NCBI RefSeq assembly: GCF_040115645.1
Contig: NC_089546.1
Coordinates: 3,197,001-3,261,000, forward strand
Origin: Euwallacea fornicatus
Lineage: Eukaryota; Arthropoda; Insecta; Coleoptera; Curculionidae
Reading direction: 5' to 3'
DNA: 64,000 nucleotides
The notes beneath the pieces are model-generated. The model did not search any database. It worked only from the letters and a program-made list of their open reading frames with translations, and was not told the origin of the DNA. This document shows positions 48,885 through 61,188 of the stretch, piece by piece (positions within the stretch are counted from its first letter, which is position 1; every line of letters begins with the position of its first letter). A program made the translations under genes and the position numbers.

Positions 48885-50095
48885 CAATATCCTCTAGCCT
48901 AGAAACAATTTTATTTTTGACCTCGAATATACCATAAATAGTGTCCAGTTTAATGGAACTCTTGGGTTTGTGGCAGTCTTTGAAAGGACGTTATTCAACA
49001 GACATTCCAGTAAAAACATTCCCTAAATTCAATTAAAGTTGTGACCTTTGTTGAAGCTGACTTACTGTAGTGCAGTGTATATATGTTTTCCACCCTCGAA
49101 GGACATGTCGGTTCAATGCGCAAGTTAAGAGTGATATTGTTAAAAATTAAATGTTCACGTGACATTCGATCGATCCTAAAAATCTCATAAAGAACTTCGA
49201 TCTGCAATTTATATTGTCTCAAATTGAAGTTGTGTGGTTCGTTTAAAAACGATCCTATTTGCCTTGTGATCAGAAAATAGTGAGGGGCTTAGGTGAATGA
49301 AGGCATTTTATATGGATATTTTTAAGCGACTTACATCTTTCTCGCAATTTAAGTCCTCGGTATATAAACATATAGAGTAGATAGTTTGAATTCAAAAATC
49401 AAAATTTTTTAAATATTCCACTCGTAAGAGAAAGAGCTGAAACTCATGAGGAATTTTCTCAATTTTGTTGTCTGTTTTGTTTTTTTATGATTCTTTTAAA
49501 TCGTATTTTAATAATCTGTTTAAAAACATGTAAAATTGTACATATACAAATGTTTGTAAAGCTGTATAAAATTCTTAATTCTAATATATTGTGATGTTCG
49601 TTATGAGTACAGTGCACGTTTTTAGGATGCAACAGAGGAGTTTGTGGACTTGCACACCATGTTAGACTTGTTCAACTCGAATAACGAAGTGATAGTCGAA
49701 GGAAGGGAGAATTTTGTAGTTAGAGTTAAAAATATCAAAATTCAAAGATTATGACCGATGTACACGACCCTATTTCCCGCTCACTTAAAATAATTAAAAA
49801 GACAAATCGCAATCAAAATAATTTACCAATTGTGTCATTTCTATAAACTTTGAGGCGAAAACACCACATTCCGAAGACTCATAATTCCAGCAGAAAGAAC
49901 TTCGAGTTGAAAATTTTTAGCGTACGTAGAAACTCCTATGTTGAGCATTAAAAAATGCCCTGTATATGTATATTAAACTGATATGGATATGTGCAACTGA
50001 CGATGTGAACTACTTGTACATTTTTAAAATATTGAAAAGTATATAATTTATGTATAATAAATTTTTGTCATAATAAATGTTTCACATCATACCCA
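48885..50095 (+). other. fork head 3' UTR with two poly(A) signals
   Basis: AT-rich sequence after the stop, with AATAAA at 50056-50061 and 50072-50077 followed by a T/G-rich stretch (CGTGTTTTCTTT), placing cleavage near 50090. Two UGUANAUA words (49076-49083 and 49537-49544) match Pumilio sites and could mediate post-transcriptional control; this is inference. Confidence 0.6.
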
Positions 50096-50649
50096 CGTGT
50101 TTTCTTTCTGGAGTTATCTGCTCTTAATCACGAGCATTAATTATAAGCGTGAGATATTACTATTGCAGTCATGAGTGCAATTTATTACGGAGTTTGATAA
50201 GATATTTTAAAACAGTACAGTGTCAGGACGAGTACCAGAGTGAGATGAAAGTTCACGTAAAAAAACGTCAATTGTGTGCGTTAAAGACTTTTTTTTATCA
50301 TTGATGATGATTGCAAAGAAACGAAACGTTGCGTCGCAAATCTAAAAATCGCCATATTGTAGAGGAGGCAAGGAGAGAATGTGAAATTTATTTTAACATA
50401 TTATTTCACATAAAAACAGAAAACAGAAAAACAGAATATCGAAAAATCAGCTTTATTAAAATAACGTCGGATCAATTCGGAATTTTTCAAATTTAAAAAT
50501 ACGATTTTGACGAGCATATTAAGAGCGCAACTTTATTCTAATTTAACCACCTCCCCATCTCTGATGGTTTACGAGGGCCCTGTAGGTCCCTGCATTCTTA
50601 TACAGGACACCCTGTATAAGTTTCCTCTGCTTGTCTGAAATATCACATC

Positions 50650-51260
50650 ATTTCTTATTGTTAACTGTAACCTTGTTTTCGGAACACCAATTATTAGCCA
50701 TAAGTAAGAGGGAATCAATAGCCCGATAAACCTCGTCACAGTCCATCTTGGTCATTAAGAAACTGGTGTCATTAACATAGTTAGTAATGGTTCATGATTA
50801 TTGGGGTCTCTCAGACCTAAAATATCATAAATTTTAATTTAGTAAAGGACCAAGTCTGGTGCCGTAGAGAACTTTATGATTTATTGTAACATTCTTCATG
50901 TATATATTTCTATTGTGACTCGAACCAGTTGAATTTGGTTCGCATCAGACAAATATATAATCCGATCCATTTAAGAGAATTGCCCCTTATACCGAGGTTC
51001 CCAAAAGTTCCTATTAGAATTTTGGGGCTTAAGACGTCAAAAGCCCTATATAGGTCTAGAAATATACCTATGAGTACGTTTCTTTCCTCTAATGAGGTTA
51101 ATATGTTATTAATAAAAGTAAACAAAGCTGTTTGTGTTGGTTCCCTTGACATAACTATGTTGACTATCACCAAATGGGTTGTTCGCCTTTGAATGCTCAA
51201 TTATTGTGATATTCACGACTTTCTCGAAATTAGTTAGTTCTTTCTGTCGGTAAGTCCTAC
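50650..51260 (-). mobile_element. LINE reverse transcriptase relic
   Basis: The minus-strand frame 50910-51200 reads TQTALFTFINNILTSLEERN, then VLIGIFLDLYRAFDVLSPK, then NLGIRGNSLKWIGLYI. These are the palm blocks of non-LTR reverse transcriptases (usual FLDLSKAFD and GIRG..L.W...YL). Further on, past stops, GTRLGPLL and YVNDTSFLM represent the GPLLF and YADD blocks, the second with its first Asp retained but Ala-Asp changed. It is a 5'-truncated, dead copy. Confidence 0.75.
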
Positions 51261-51949
51261 ATTTAGTTACGAAATTAGGGTTATTTTCTAATGATTGCAG
51301 ATCATCTCGCCTTTAATTTGTTGTCTAATTTTCCAATTTAGTTATTATAATATTCCATTTTTGGTTAGGAAGGACGGCATCCTTATTTTTCTCTTTTTCA
51401 ATGTGTGAACTTTTAAATTAAAAAAAAAACTAATTTTCTCTTACATTTCGACACCCCTGGATCGACCTGCCGGCGCTTTTCTTTACACAAGTTTTTAACC
51501 AACGCTTTTTTCAGTGGAAAGCAATCACTGGAATGCTCTAATGATGTATTAATGATCTCCAATTTAAATATGGAAACTTGGCACAGATTCTGGATTATGA
51601 CATTTTATAGTTTTTTTTTTGACAAATTTAGTGCTACATATTTGTGTCATTGAAAATTCTTATTGTATGACAAGCGTTGTTATGTCTCTGTGTGATTTAA
51701 GACGTGACTATGTAGGACGATGCGCTCAGGTGGATATTAAATATTCGTCAATATTTTATTAATACATATGGAGCTATGACAATTTATTCTGGTGGGTAAG
51801 TTCCTAACAGTTCTCAAGTTATATGGAGTCATACGATACAGAGGAGATCTTACTTCACCCTCCAGAACAACAGTGTTATCTGCCAGTGGTGCAACTGTTG
51901 CCTTATGCCCACAAGTGTTTCTACGTTAAATGACAACTCCAATATAAAC

Positions 51950-53402
51950 TACTCCACAAAAGTTGGGGAAATTAGGATATTTTGGATGTTGCTTGGAGCT
52001 AGCAACAGGAGTGCTTTTTTCTTGTAATCCGTATCAAAAAATAAGTAACAAACTGTTGTTGATATTTTTTCATTTATTTAAGAGCACCAAAAAAATGATA
52101 AAAAATTTTTGCAAAATTGAAAATAACATAAAAACTACATAACGAAAATTCACTACGTCGTACGGCCACCCCTAAAGTGTATAACTGCTTCACATCGTCT
52201 TCGCATACTTTCAATGCGATGGTTTATCTTGTCTTGTGATAAGTTTTTCCATAACTGTGAAAGAAGTTTTCGAAACTGTGGCATTGTTAGGGGCGTGGTC
52301 GATGTTTTTCAACACTTTTTTGCAACATGTCCCACGAACGTTCAATGGGGTTAAAGTTAGGCGATCTTGTCGGGCACGGTAAATATACCATACCTACATT
52401 TTCAATTACGCCCACAACGATGGCTGCACAATGTGGTCAGGCATGATCTTCCAAAAACGGAAAATTTTCTCCTATAGCACTTTTGAAAATTTGGCAGAAT
52501 GTTGTTGATGATGCTTTCTTCATAGATTTACGCATTCATGTTTCATTTACATACGTACAACTCATTTTTCTCATCCCAGCAAATTCCGCCCCAGATCATT
52601 ATTACGTCCTCCTTAAAAGGATGCACTTCTTATAGAATTCTTAAGTTTCTGCATACTTTAGGGTTTGTCCAGACTCAAACACGCCGACTATTAGAGTAAC
52701 GACCAAATCTGGACTCGTCTGTGAAAAATATGCACGCCACTCTTCACCTCAATATATGTGCTGTCTTGCCCACTGTAGTCTTGCCAGTTTAGTTTCTTGG
52801 GTAAAGGGAATTTTTCTTAAAAGGTCTCTCGAGTTTAGGTTCACTGCTTTAAGTCTCTCACGAATAGTTTTAATGGAAACTTGAATTATCGGCAAATACC
52901 TACATGTCGACAGGGCGCAGTCTCCTCGCGCAGAAACTGTAACAAGTGAGTCTGTACTGTACTGTAATAGGTCGACTTGCGCAGCCGTGGTTTCCTTTGA
53001 TCGCCCTATGTAGCGCCTTTCTGCGACGTTTTTAGTTCGTTGAAACCTTGTTAATAGTCTGAATGTCATACTTTAGGAAACATGGAACAACCGGACAACA
53101 TCCTGCTGTTTCGATGCAGCTTGCAGCGTATCGATAACCCTGTTTTGTTATCCCGAACTTAATTTTCTTTAAACCATTATAAAAATGTTCGAACACCTTT
53201 ATACAACCATGTAAAGTAACAAGAACTATTCAAATGGTATGAGGTCAGATATCAATCTTTTGCTTAATTTAGAGAAAATTTTTTTTTTATCCATATTATT
53301 TGTTATCGTTTTAAGAGTGACGCGAAAAAACAATATTTACTAGCATGTTATTTGTTATTTATTAAGATTTGACCATAACCCTAACTTTTGGAGCTGTTTA
53401 GT
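51950..53402 (-). mobile_element. Tc1-like transposon, dead
   Basis: Ends ACTACTCCACAAAAGTTGGG (left) and CCCTAACTTTTGGAGCTG (right) are diverged inverted repeats around 1.45 kb. The minus strand encodes a Tc1-family transposase in order: QVSIKTIRERLKAVNLNSRD and ETKLARLQWARQH in 52749-53069; FTDESRFGRYSNSRRV near 52720; EDVIMIWGGICWDEKNELYV near 52590; LEDHA and RSPNFNPIERSWDML near 52450-52320; TMPQFRKLLSQLWKNL and SMRRRCEAVIHFRGG near 52290-52150. The catalytic D, D and E positions survive, but stops and frameshifts break the frame. Confidence 0.85.
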
Positions 53403-54998
53403 TACGACTTCTGATACTCTGAACTGGTCTCTATCAAAAAGGTATTCAACAAAAGAGAACTCGTGTTTTTAATCCTTTCTGGAGATATTTTGCAGGCATT
53501 ACAAGGTAAGCCACGAAAACAGTAAATTGTTACCGCCATTTTCGACACTTGTTAAGAATTTCTAAAGCACACGTGTGTTAGAAAAAACTAATGAATGATG
53601 GATATAGCGCAATGAACGTAGCGCACACGTTCGATAAAGTAGTGTCAGATTTCCGCTCTGATGACCCGAGGTCAATCCCCGGTTGGCCAACCTTTTTTAT
53701 TTTGTATGTGGACCGTAGTCGTGGAAAAAATATTGTACATCACTAGCAATGGGGTTTCTTAACACACGCGCCTGATTGCCTCTCTTGCGTGGCAACCACA
53801 CGGCGCCTACGGCTCCGCGCTCGGGCGCTAAAATACGAACGTGGAATGTGGAATTCGAAAAAGATACTTTCTTTGCTTGTTATGTAAATAACTATTGAAT
53901 CTCGAGGCGACCCCAAAAAATGTAATACTATGGAGAATGCAGAGTATATATATTTCTAAACTAGTATCAACTAGATGAGCGATGAAGCCGCAATTATTCG
54001 CTCGCGTTCGCTAATGTTTGCTCGTGCTCGTTTATGGTTGCGTAGACAACGTCTAATCCAAGCGCGAGAATGCCCGAATATCGGTAGGTAGCAGCTAGAA
54101 TGACAACGATAGATTGTTATACGTGTATGCTTGGTTTATCATTAAGTATATGAAAAAGACTGAAAGGAAAGGGGATGACAGGACACTTTCATTTAATAAT
54201 TACGAAGAAGAATAAGCGACACGCATTAACCGAAGACAGTTTGGACTATTAAAAAATGTTTCATATCCAAACCATATGAGCACACACAAACCCTTTGATG
54301 TATACACACGTCGTCGAAATCTGCGATAACGACTAAGGGGACACTCGCTCCCTTAATCGAAATACCGTCTTTATGAGCGCAAGAGAAAACTTGCTGATTC
54401 GTTCTTGTTCAGAGTTCTGTGAGGACTCAGTACAGCAAAGAGTTTGTATGTCTCGCTGATTCGAAAAGGAGTTAAAAATAGGGTTTAAACTTTCTTAAGT
54501 TAAAGTACGTCCCTTTTTCATCATTTTTATTTTAGTAAATTTGTTTATTTTCTCCGTTCTTCCGTTTTTACGTGTTGTTGCAAATTCTGTCTACAATAGC
54601 ATTGTCGGTTGTAATATAGTGTCTATTGTCACCCATCACCTTGATATCCTTTTGGTTTACACCCTCCTTCGTAAAATATTAAATGAAGCACATACTAGCA
54701 GCAGACTATTGTGTTCGTCGATAGATTCTATTGTTTGAGTCCAGATGATCCATGAACACGAATAATAGGTTGCGTGTTCAGCCTGGTTTGAATGTGTTTG
54801 AGCAAGCACCAATACGTACGAGCGCATGTACTCATCAGAGGACACCAGAAAATAATCTGCAGTCTCCATCGCCCGTCTGGCGATGCTCGGCTATACCGGG
54901 TAATCCAAGTTTTTATCGGGAAAATTTGACAAGTGTAGCTCAAATGATTATAATTTCATGACTCAGATGAATTAATAATGTTTCCTGTCAATTTAATG
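53403..54998. other. intergenic, no recognised gene
   Basis: Mixed composition with a GC-richer stretch at about 53770-53840. Apart from the tRNA-like segment listed separately, nothing could be supported. Confidence 0.4.
53596..53692 (+). repeat. tRNA-like segment, possible SINE head
   Basis: GATATAGCGCAATGAACGTA resembles an A box and D arm, and GAGGTCAATCCCCGG a B box lacking one T. A T-rich run (CCTTTTTTATTTT) follows. The 5' acceptor half does not pair with GGTTGGCC, so this is not an intact tRNA. A tRNA-derived SINE or tRNA pseudogene is the best guess. Confidence 0.3.
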
Positions 54999-55000
54999 TA

Positions 55001-56194
55001 CGAGGATAGTCCTAGAAATACTCGACCTAACACTTAAAAAACAAAAAAGAAAATATTACATTATTTCTCAACATAGTGTCCTTTGAGATTGACGCACTTT
55101 TCCCAGCGATGTTCTACGGTTTTAATAGCCTATTTACAGGAAGAAGCTTCGAAGGTTTCAATTTACTTGACTCCACCTCCTCATTATTGACAAATCTCTT
55201 TCCACCGAACGATTTTTTCAAGTTTGGAAACAGAAAATGATCTGGAGAGACTAAATCTGGCGAATACGAGGGTTGAGGAAAAGGTTCGAAACCAACTTGA
55301 TTGATTTTGATCGTCACCATGACGGAAGTGTGAGTTGTTGCATTGTCTTGATGAAACAACACTTTGACAAGACTTAATGAAACAAGACTGTAATTAATTT
55401 GTTAATATTCTCCGTTTAGTGTTTTTCCTCTAGGAAAACTGTCAATAAACATATTTCCACGTGAATTTCAAAACATTTACGCTATCTCCTTTCCTGCACA
55501 TGGAACGGTTTTCGCTTTCTTTGGAGCCGATTCTCCTCTTTGAGTCCATTGTTTTGATTGCTTTTACGTCTCAGGTGTGAAATGATGTTTCATCTATTGC
55601 TATGAACCGACGCAAAAACTCTGATTTATTGCCGCGAAAGTTTGCGAAAACACACCCTTGAGACAACCTCACGGCGCTGTTTTTGTTGAATTGTGAGTAA
55701 TCGCGCAACCATTTCGCGCACAGCTTTCTCATATGTAATTGTTCGGTAGCAACGCGAAGCATGGTGCTTTTTGAAATGCTTATTTTTCAGTAGAATTTCT
55801 ACCACAATATCCGGAGTGGTCAGATCTGGAGTGTCACCGGGTCAACCACTGCAGAGTTCGTTGTGGCAGCCCGTTGGACTCCGTTTGAACTCTGCCACCC
55901 AATATTTTACAGTTGTTAATAAAGTACCAGGGCACCGACTCCGCTTCGACGTTGGATGGACCAAGACCTTTCAAATGGATGAATCACGTTTCGACGACTT
56001 TTTTTTTTAATGTCAACAAGATCTCTAAAAGCGCTCACAATAAAGACGGCTCCAAAACGAACACAAATCAACGGAGCACCCTCAAATTTTAAACGTAAGC
56101 AGCTTTTTAAGGTTAAGTCTTTGAAATATAGGCAAATTAGGAAAATAAAATCGCCTTCTATGTGTGAGGTCGGGTACTTCTGGGGCTATCCCCG
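55001..56194 (-). mobile_element. mariner transposon family B, copy 2 (dead)
   Basis: Ends CGAGGATAGTCCTAGAAATA and GGTACTTCTGGGGCTATCCC (right end at 56194) with TA at 54999-55000 and 56195-56196; 1194 bp. Minus-strand transposase pieces: 55571-55762 (MRKLCAKW, FLRRFIAIDETSFHT, first Asp kept) and 55114-55362 (LFHQDNATTHTSVM, SPDLVSPDHFLFPNLK, second and third Asp kept with D34D spacing). It is broken by frameshifts and indels between the pieces. Same family as 38769-39999 and 61189-62264. Confidence 0.92.
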
Positions 56195-56196
56195 TA

Positions 56197-59100
56197 AAAC
56201 CGTCCTAACATAGTTTTACATATCGTACATGCATACCATGGTGGAATCATTTGATTATTATAAGCAACCATACGATGAACTCTTAACGATTCACATTAGA
56301 ATTATTAATGTGTACCACCATTTTACCACATTCATGTCCCAAAAGAGCCAAATCTTTAAGCCGCCATCGAAATTTCTATTATCGACAAGCCCATTGAACT
56401 GCTCTCTATCTACGAACCGATAAGGTGAGCAAGAGCGCCATTATCAGTCAGAAATTGATTTGGCTTCAGACTGGATGATAAAAATGCTTATTAATTGGTG
56501 CCAGAAAAACGAGTGACGCAAGAAATTAAACCCGGAAAGTGTTTTTAATTGCTGAATATTTAAATCAAATCGGGCCACTAATTGCTGTTATCGATTTTAC
56601 GACGATATTCTTTCGGTTTAAGGGGATAACGAAGTTCCTAATGCAAATTAATCGGGCGGGTGATTGATTGCTGATTGCTGCCCCGAATTAGAACGAAATT
56701 CGAGGTTGTAAATCAGGTTATTGAATAATAAAAATTCCCTAATTTTGCTTTTCGTAATTTGATAAATCCGAGGCTAATGCTGATGCTATAAATTAAAGTG
56801 TGAGCCCTAGTGATGGGATCCGGATCTAGGCGCACTAATTTTCTTTGCAGCTGTATCTTCTTAAACATTTGACGTGGATAACAATAAATGACCAACGAAG
56901 CATCGAACGAAGTATTTACAGCCTGCGTTGTCCCCGCGCGGACAAATTCAAAGTCCAGCTGACTCACGTCGGGGAAGAAAAGTGAATTTCACATCCCGTT
57001 CGGTTTTGATTTGATTTTATTTAAATTTTCATACCAAACATTATTTAAAGTCACGGATCATACGGGATGTCCCTATTGCGGCGGGCGAATTTTCTGAAAT
57101 GGAGAAGACCGATGGTGGTTGCGTTTCAGTTTTCCTCCTTCGCCGAAGCTTCATCAGGAACACGCATCTAAGATGCTGAGCCACGTTTGCCCAGAATGTT
57201 CGTCACGGGCGTCTCGAAAGTTATCAAATATCTGCTGAAACTTCAAAAATTTACCTGTTAGGAATGATAAAAAATAATAAATGTTTTCCTTCTTAATTAA
57301 TTGTAATTTTACTAGCAATTATTAAGAAAGATAAACACCGCAGAAGAATTAAGGTCTGCACAAAATATCGTTCGACAGATTATCTATTTAGCCAATAAAT
57401 GCAATTTATTTATCAAATAAACGAGCAAATTATGTTAGTGTTTCCTCCGCAAATCTCAAATTTTTCATGTCGAAAAATTTACCCAACCTTAACTTAAGAC
57501 GGCAGTAGCAAAGCCTGGTTTCGGAGTTCAACTTCGAATACAAAAGAGTGTGACAACCATCTTTAAAGACTTCTTCTAACTTTCAACGATGTGACGACTT
57601 CTTAGAATTCCCTTCGAGCCTCTTGAATTCAGTTTAAAGTTCCGTTATAAATTTTGAAATGTTTATGTTGATTGATCACCCCGAAGGGCAGCGGTAACGA
57701 GGCGAGTTTCATTGTTTAATCCTGAGTTCAAAACGTAAGAGACGGCGACACTTACTACAAAACAAATTAGCTATCAAACATCACAACTTACTTAAACCAC
57801 TTACGCTTTACTTGAAACGCTAAAGTTTTGGGCGATATACCTATTTTGAAATTTTAAGACCATCTATCAACTTAAAGGGCCGTGCGAAGAGGGATTTTAA
57901 ACGCCAACCTTAAATTGAAAACCGAGATTAAAACTTCTAAGTTTTGAACTCGGAACTTTTTTTTAAGGGGCTCAAAGTTATTATTATATTGCTCAATGTG
58001 TACGTTTTTCGCAAAAAGTTTCTCCGGGTCGTATTACAGGCCCAGATTTTTGCAACAAATTAGCTATTCAGGGGTTCAATTCAAAAATTTTAATCAACCG
58101 AGTTCCGTAGGGGCTGAGGAAAAACAACTCTAAAAACTCTGTAACTCATGCATTCGTTTTGTTTTTTTACATTATTTTGTTTACCACGTGTAATTTTTCC
58201 AAGGTTTCTCTATCATGTTATAACTCCAGATTTCTGGCGGAATTTATGGCATTTTGAATACGGATAATTCGTAAATTACATGCCCTCTCTTATTTTAATG
58301 TAATTTCGCAAAGGCTGCACAATTTTCCTAAGGTTCTGCAGCAGCGCGGCGCAGCCCTAGATTCATCTTCAGGTAATAATTAAAAAACTTTATTAAAGCC
58401 GCTCTTAGGGCGCTGAAGATGGAGAACTTTAAATCATCGGCATTTTAAACCTTCTTTTTGCGTTTAATCTCATTTTCTTCACTGTGTAGAACTTCTGCCT
58501 TAATTCACGCCTTCAGACGTTTGTTTTTTCGAAAATTTGATTTCAAACGAATTGTTGGAGGGCCGCGGAGAGTTCGAACGTTGCAAGCCAGTGAAGAAGT
58601 ACTAGTTTCATCGATTCGTTTGTTGCTCGAAGGGCCATGCTAATCGAGAGTCTCACATTGGGGCGATGTAATTTTTTCAGTTTTTAGTTGGGATTTTTGC
58701 ATGCACGTCACATATATGCACGAGTCGTATGTATCAAATTAATTCAAAGCTAATAAAATATATGACTAGTGGCGTCTCAAAAATTTTATATTTTTGGATC
58801 GAAATAAGAAAGCGGGCGTGACAAAGGTGGGTAGAGAATACCGATGGTAAGAGCTATTAGTATACGTTGTCGACGCCGGAAAAATGAAATAAAAATCGCG
58901 AAAACTGTTTATAGTTATACGGAATGCAGTGAAATTATTAGCAAATATTGTCACACCTCTGATGGTGCCAGAATTGTAACAAACGACCAACTTAAAGACG
59001 TACGTTTATACCACCATTTTTATTCAACCCGTATGCACTCTGTTTATCAATTTTGGCCCGTTAGTGTAGCGAGTAGAAGACATGCATAGTATATCTTTGT

Positions 59101-59966
59101 AATTTGAATATTACGTTCTTCCCATACGCCCTAGTTTGTGTTACCTAATTTGATACACACGCAAATATCCAAACTAGAAACTATATTGTTATTTACCTTT
59201 GAATATCATTCGAATAACTCTTGAATAATTAGATCCATTAGGTTAGTCCAGATTATACATGCACACACCCATTCAGTCGCTTGACATGTTCTTTGGTGTT
59301 TGTCAGCGTTCTAAACGCTTTCTTCGCATTTAACAAATACTTTACTTTTTTAAGGCCTTAGGTAGGTAAAAAACTAAAAATTATTAGCACTTACAAGAAC
59401 AAAGTATGCCAAGAATAGAAGTAATCCTTAGCGAATTCTATTTAAAAAATAAACCATTGTTGCTCATGAAGTGGGTCACGGTCAATTACGTGTGCCAACT
59501 TCATTCAATCCATGTTTTAACATGTCATGATTAGTTATGAAGCTCGACACGTGAACTTTTACGAAACGGCTTAAATAGCTAATGCCGTCGATTTTGGAAA
59601 GAACAAGTTGCTGAGTTAATAAATTTGATTTTTCGATTTATACCTAAAAAGGTGCGAACTGCGAATCTGTTCCTTTTCACTAAAACTCGAGTATTTCGTT
59701 ATTAAGTGACAATCGTAGGCACGGGAACAGGCACCGGCAGAAGTTTTTCCGGGGAAATTTCCGATTAATCTTCAATTGAGGTCTAGTGGTAAATACCTCC
59801 ACAAATATTTGGGAAATGGTTCATAATATTTCCCTTGGAATGTAACTCCTGCATGCGAAATTGTCGATACATTTTAAGACACAATGTATTCGTGCCATCT
59901 GGAATGGAAAAAATCGCGAGGGCGCTACGTCCACGAATGCTTTATTTGCCCTAAATTACACCCACA
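56197..59966. other. intergenic, no recognised gene
   Basis: Somewhat less AT-rich at 57050-57200 and 58300-58660 than elsewhere. Open frames at 58458-58643 and 58844-59089 have no family resemblance. No repeat pairs were found. Confidence 0.45.
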
Positions 59967-61018
59967 TACAGGGTGTTGGGTAGTCGCCGGAGAAACTGAG
60001 CAGGATTGTAAAAACGATCGTTCTGAATCGATTTAACCAAACCAAGTGACATACAAAATGTTACCGTTCTCGAGATATTTACGAGTTTCTGTTTTCAAAT
60101 TGTTCAGTATAATTGGTATGTTTCCGGCGCATTGAAATAAATTGAAACGGTGAACATTATCAAATTTGGACGTTTTGCCTTTAGGAAGGTTGGTAGTACA
60201 CATCCCATAACAATTCACCTTAAATTACTATGATCTACACGAAACATTCAGCTTATTGTATATAAGCGTCAGGTTAGGATCAAAATAACTTGATTAGAAA
60301 ACCGAAATAAGAAATAAAAATGGTTTGCGCCTTAATAATCCAAACTATTATAGAACTTTTTTTTAAGGAGTTTATCTGCCAGAAATAATAACATTTGTCT
60401 CTATCTAATTATTAAGGTATACAGAGCCTATTGGAAGAAGTACCCCTGGATGTACGACGAAATATGATCTTTCAACAAGATGGGTGTCCTGCTCATGAGC
60501 ACCGAGAAGTAACACAATACTTAAATGAAACGTTTGCTGGTCGATAGATCGGCAGGAGTGGTCCTATTTTATGGCCTCCTAGGTCACCCGATTTGACATC
60601 CCTCGATTTCTTTGTGCGGGGACGTATGAAAGAACTAATGTCTCAGTTGGAAATTTAGAATCGAGGTTATCTTATTACTAAAGTTCTTGAAGCGAGTGAA
60701 ACATTAAAAAATGGGGTGTGTGGTGTCACAACTCACGTTAGAATTAGAGCTTGCAATTGCATTCAAGACAATGGTTTACAATTTGAAAATAACTATTAAT
60801 AGCTTGTAGATTCGTTGCCAGTTATTATGTTTTAATTGTTTTTTTGTTATTCTTAATGCAGAGTTATATTTAACGATCTCTATTATAATTTTATTCTGGT
60901 GATATATCTCAAGAACGGTAACACTTTGTATATGAGTAAGTTTGGTTGATTTGATTCAGAATGATCTATTTTACAATCCTGCTCGGTTTCCTCCACCGAC
61001 TATCAGATTTCCCGTGTA
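59967..61018 (+). mobile_element. long-TIR transposon with decayed DDE transposase
   Basis: Ends TACAGGGTGTTGGGTAGTCG and its diverged complement to CCCGTGTA at 61018. Arms of about 120 bases include CTGAGCAGGATTGTAAAA against TTTTACAATCCTGCTCGG. The plus strand at about 60420-60800 encodes LEEVPLDVRRNMIFQQDGCP, AHEHREVTQYLNETF, GRSGPILWPPRSPDLTSLDF and a degraded end RIRACNCIQDNGLQFE. The second catalytic Asp and the SPDL block are intact, stops break the frame, and the first half of the transposase is deleted. Confidence 0.85.
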
Positions 61019-61188
61019 TTGCCCTAACACTTTTCGATCATTTTCAATGCGCTAATTCCATCACTTGGTATTAAAATATCTGTTATATAATGATAGATTT
61101 GGGTCAATTTTAGAACTTACCGGATGTCAATCAAATTATCGGACAACATACTAATTCTTCTTTTTGTTCCAACGATGGGTACAACATA

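Noticed and set aside
57080..57190. GC-richer stretch with CTTCGCCGAAGCTTCATCAGG, similar to some retroelement tails
   Set aside because: The resemblance is too short, and no coding remnant lies next to it.
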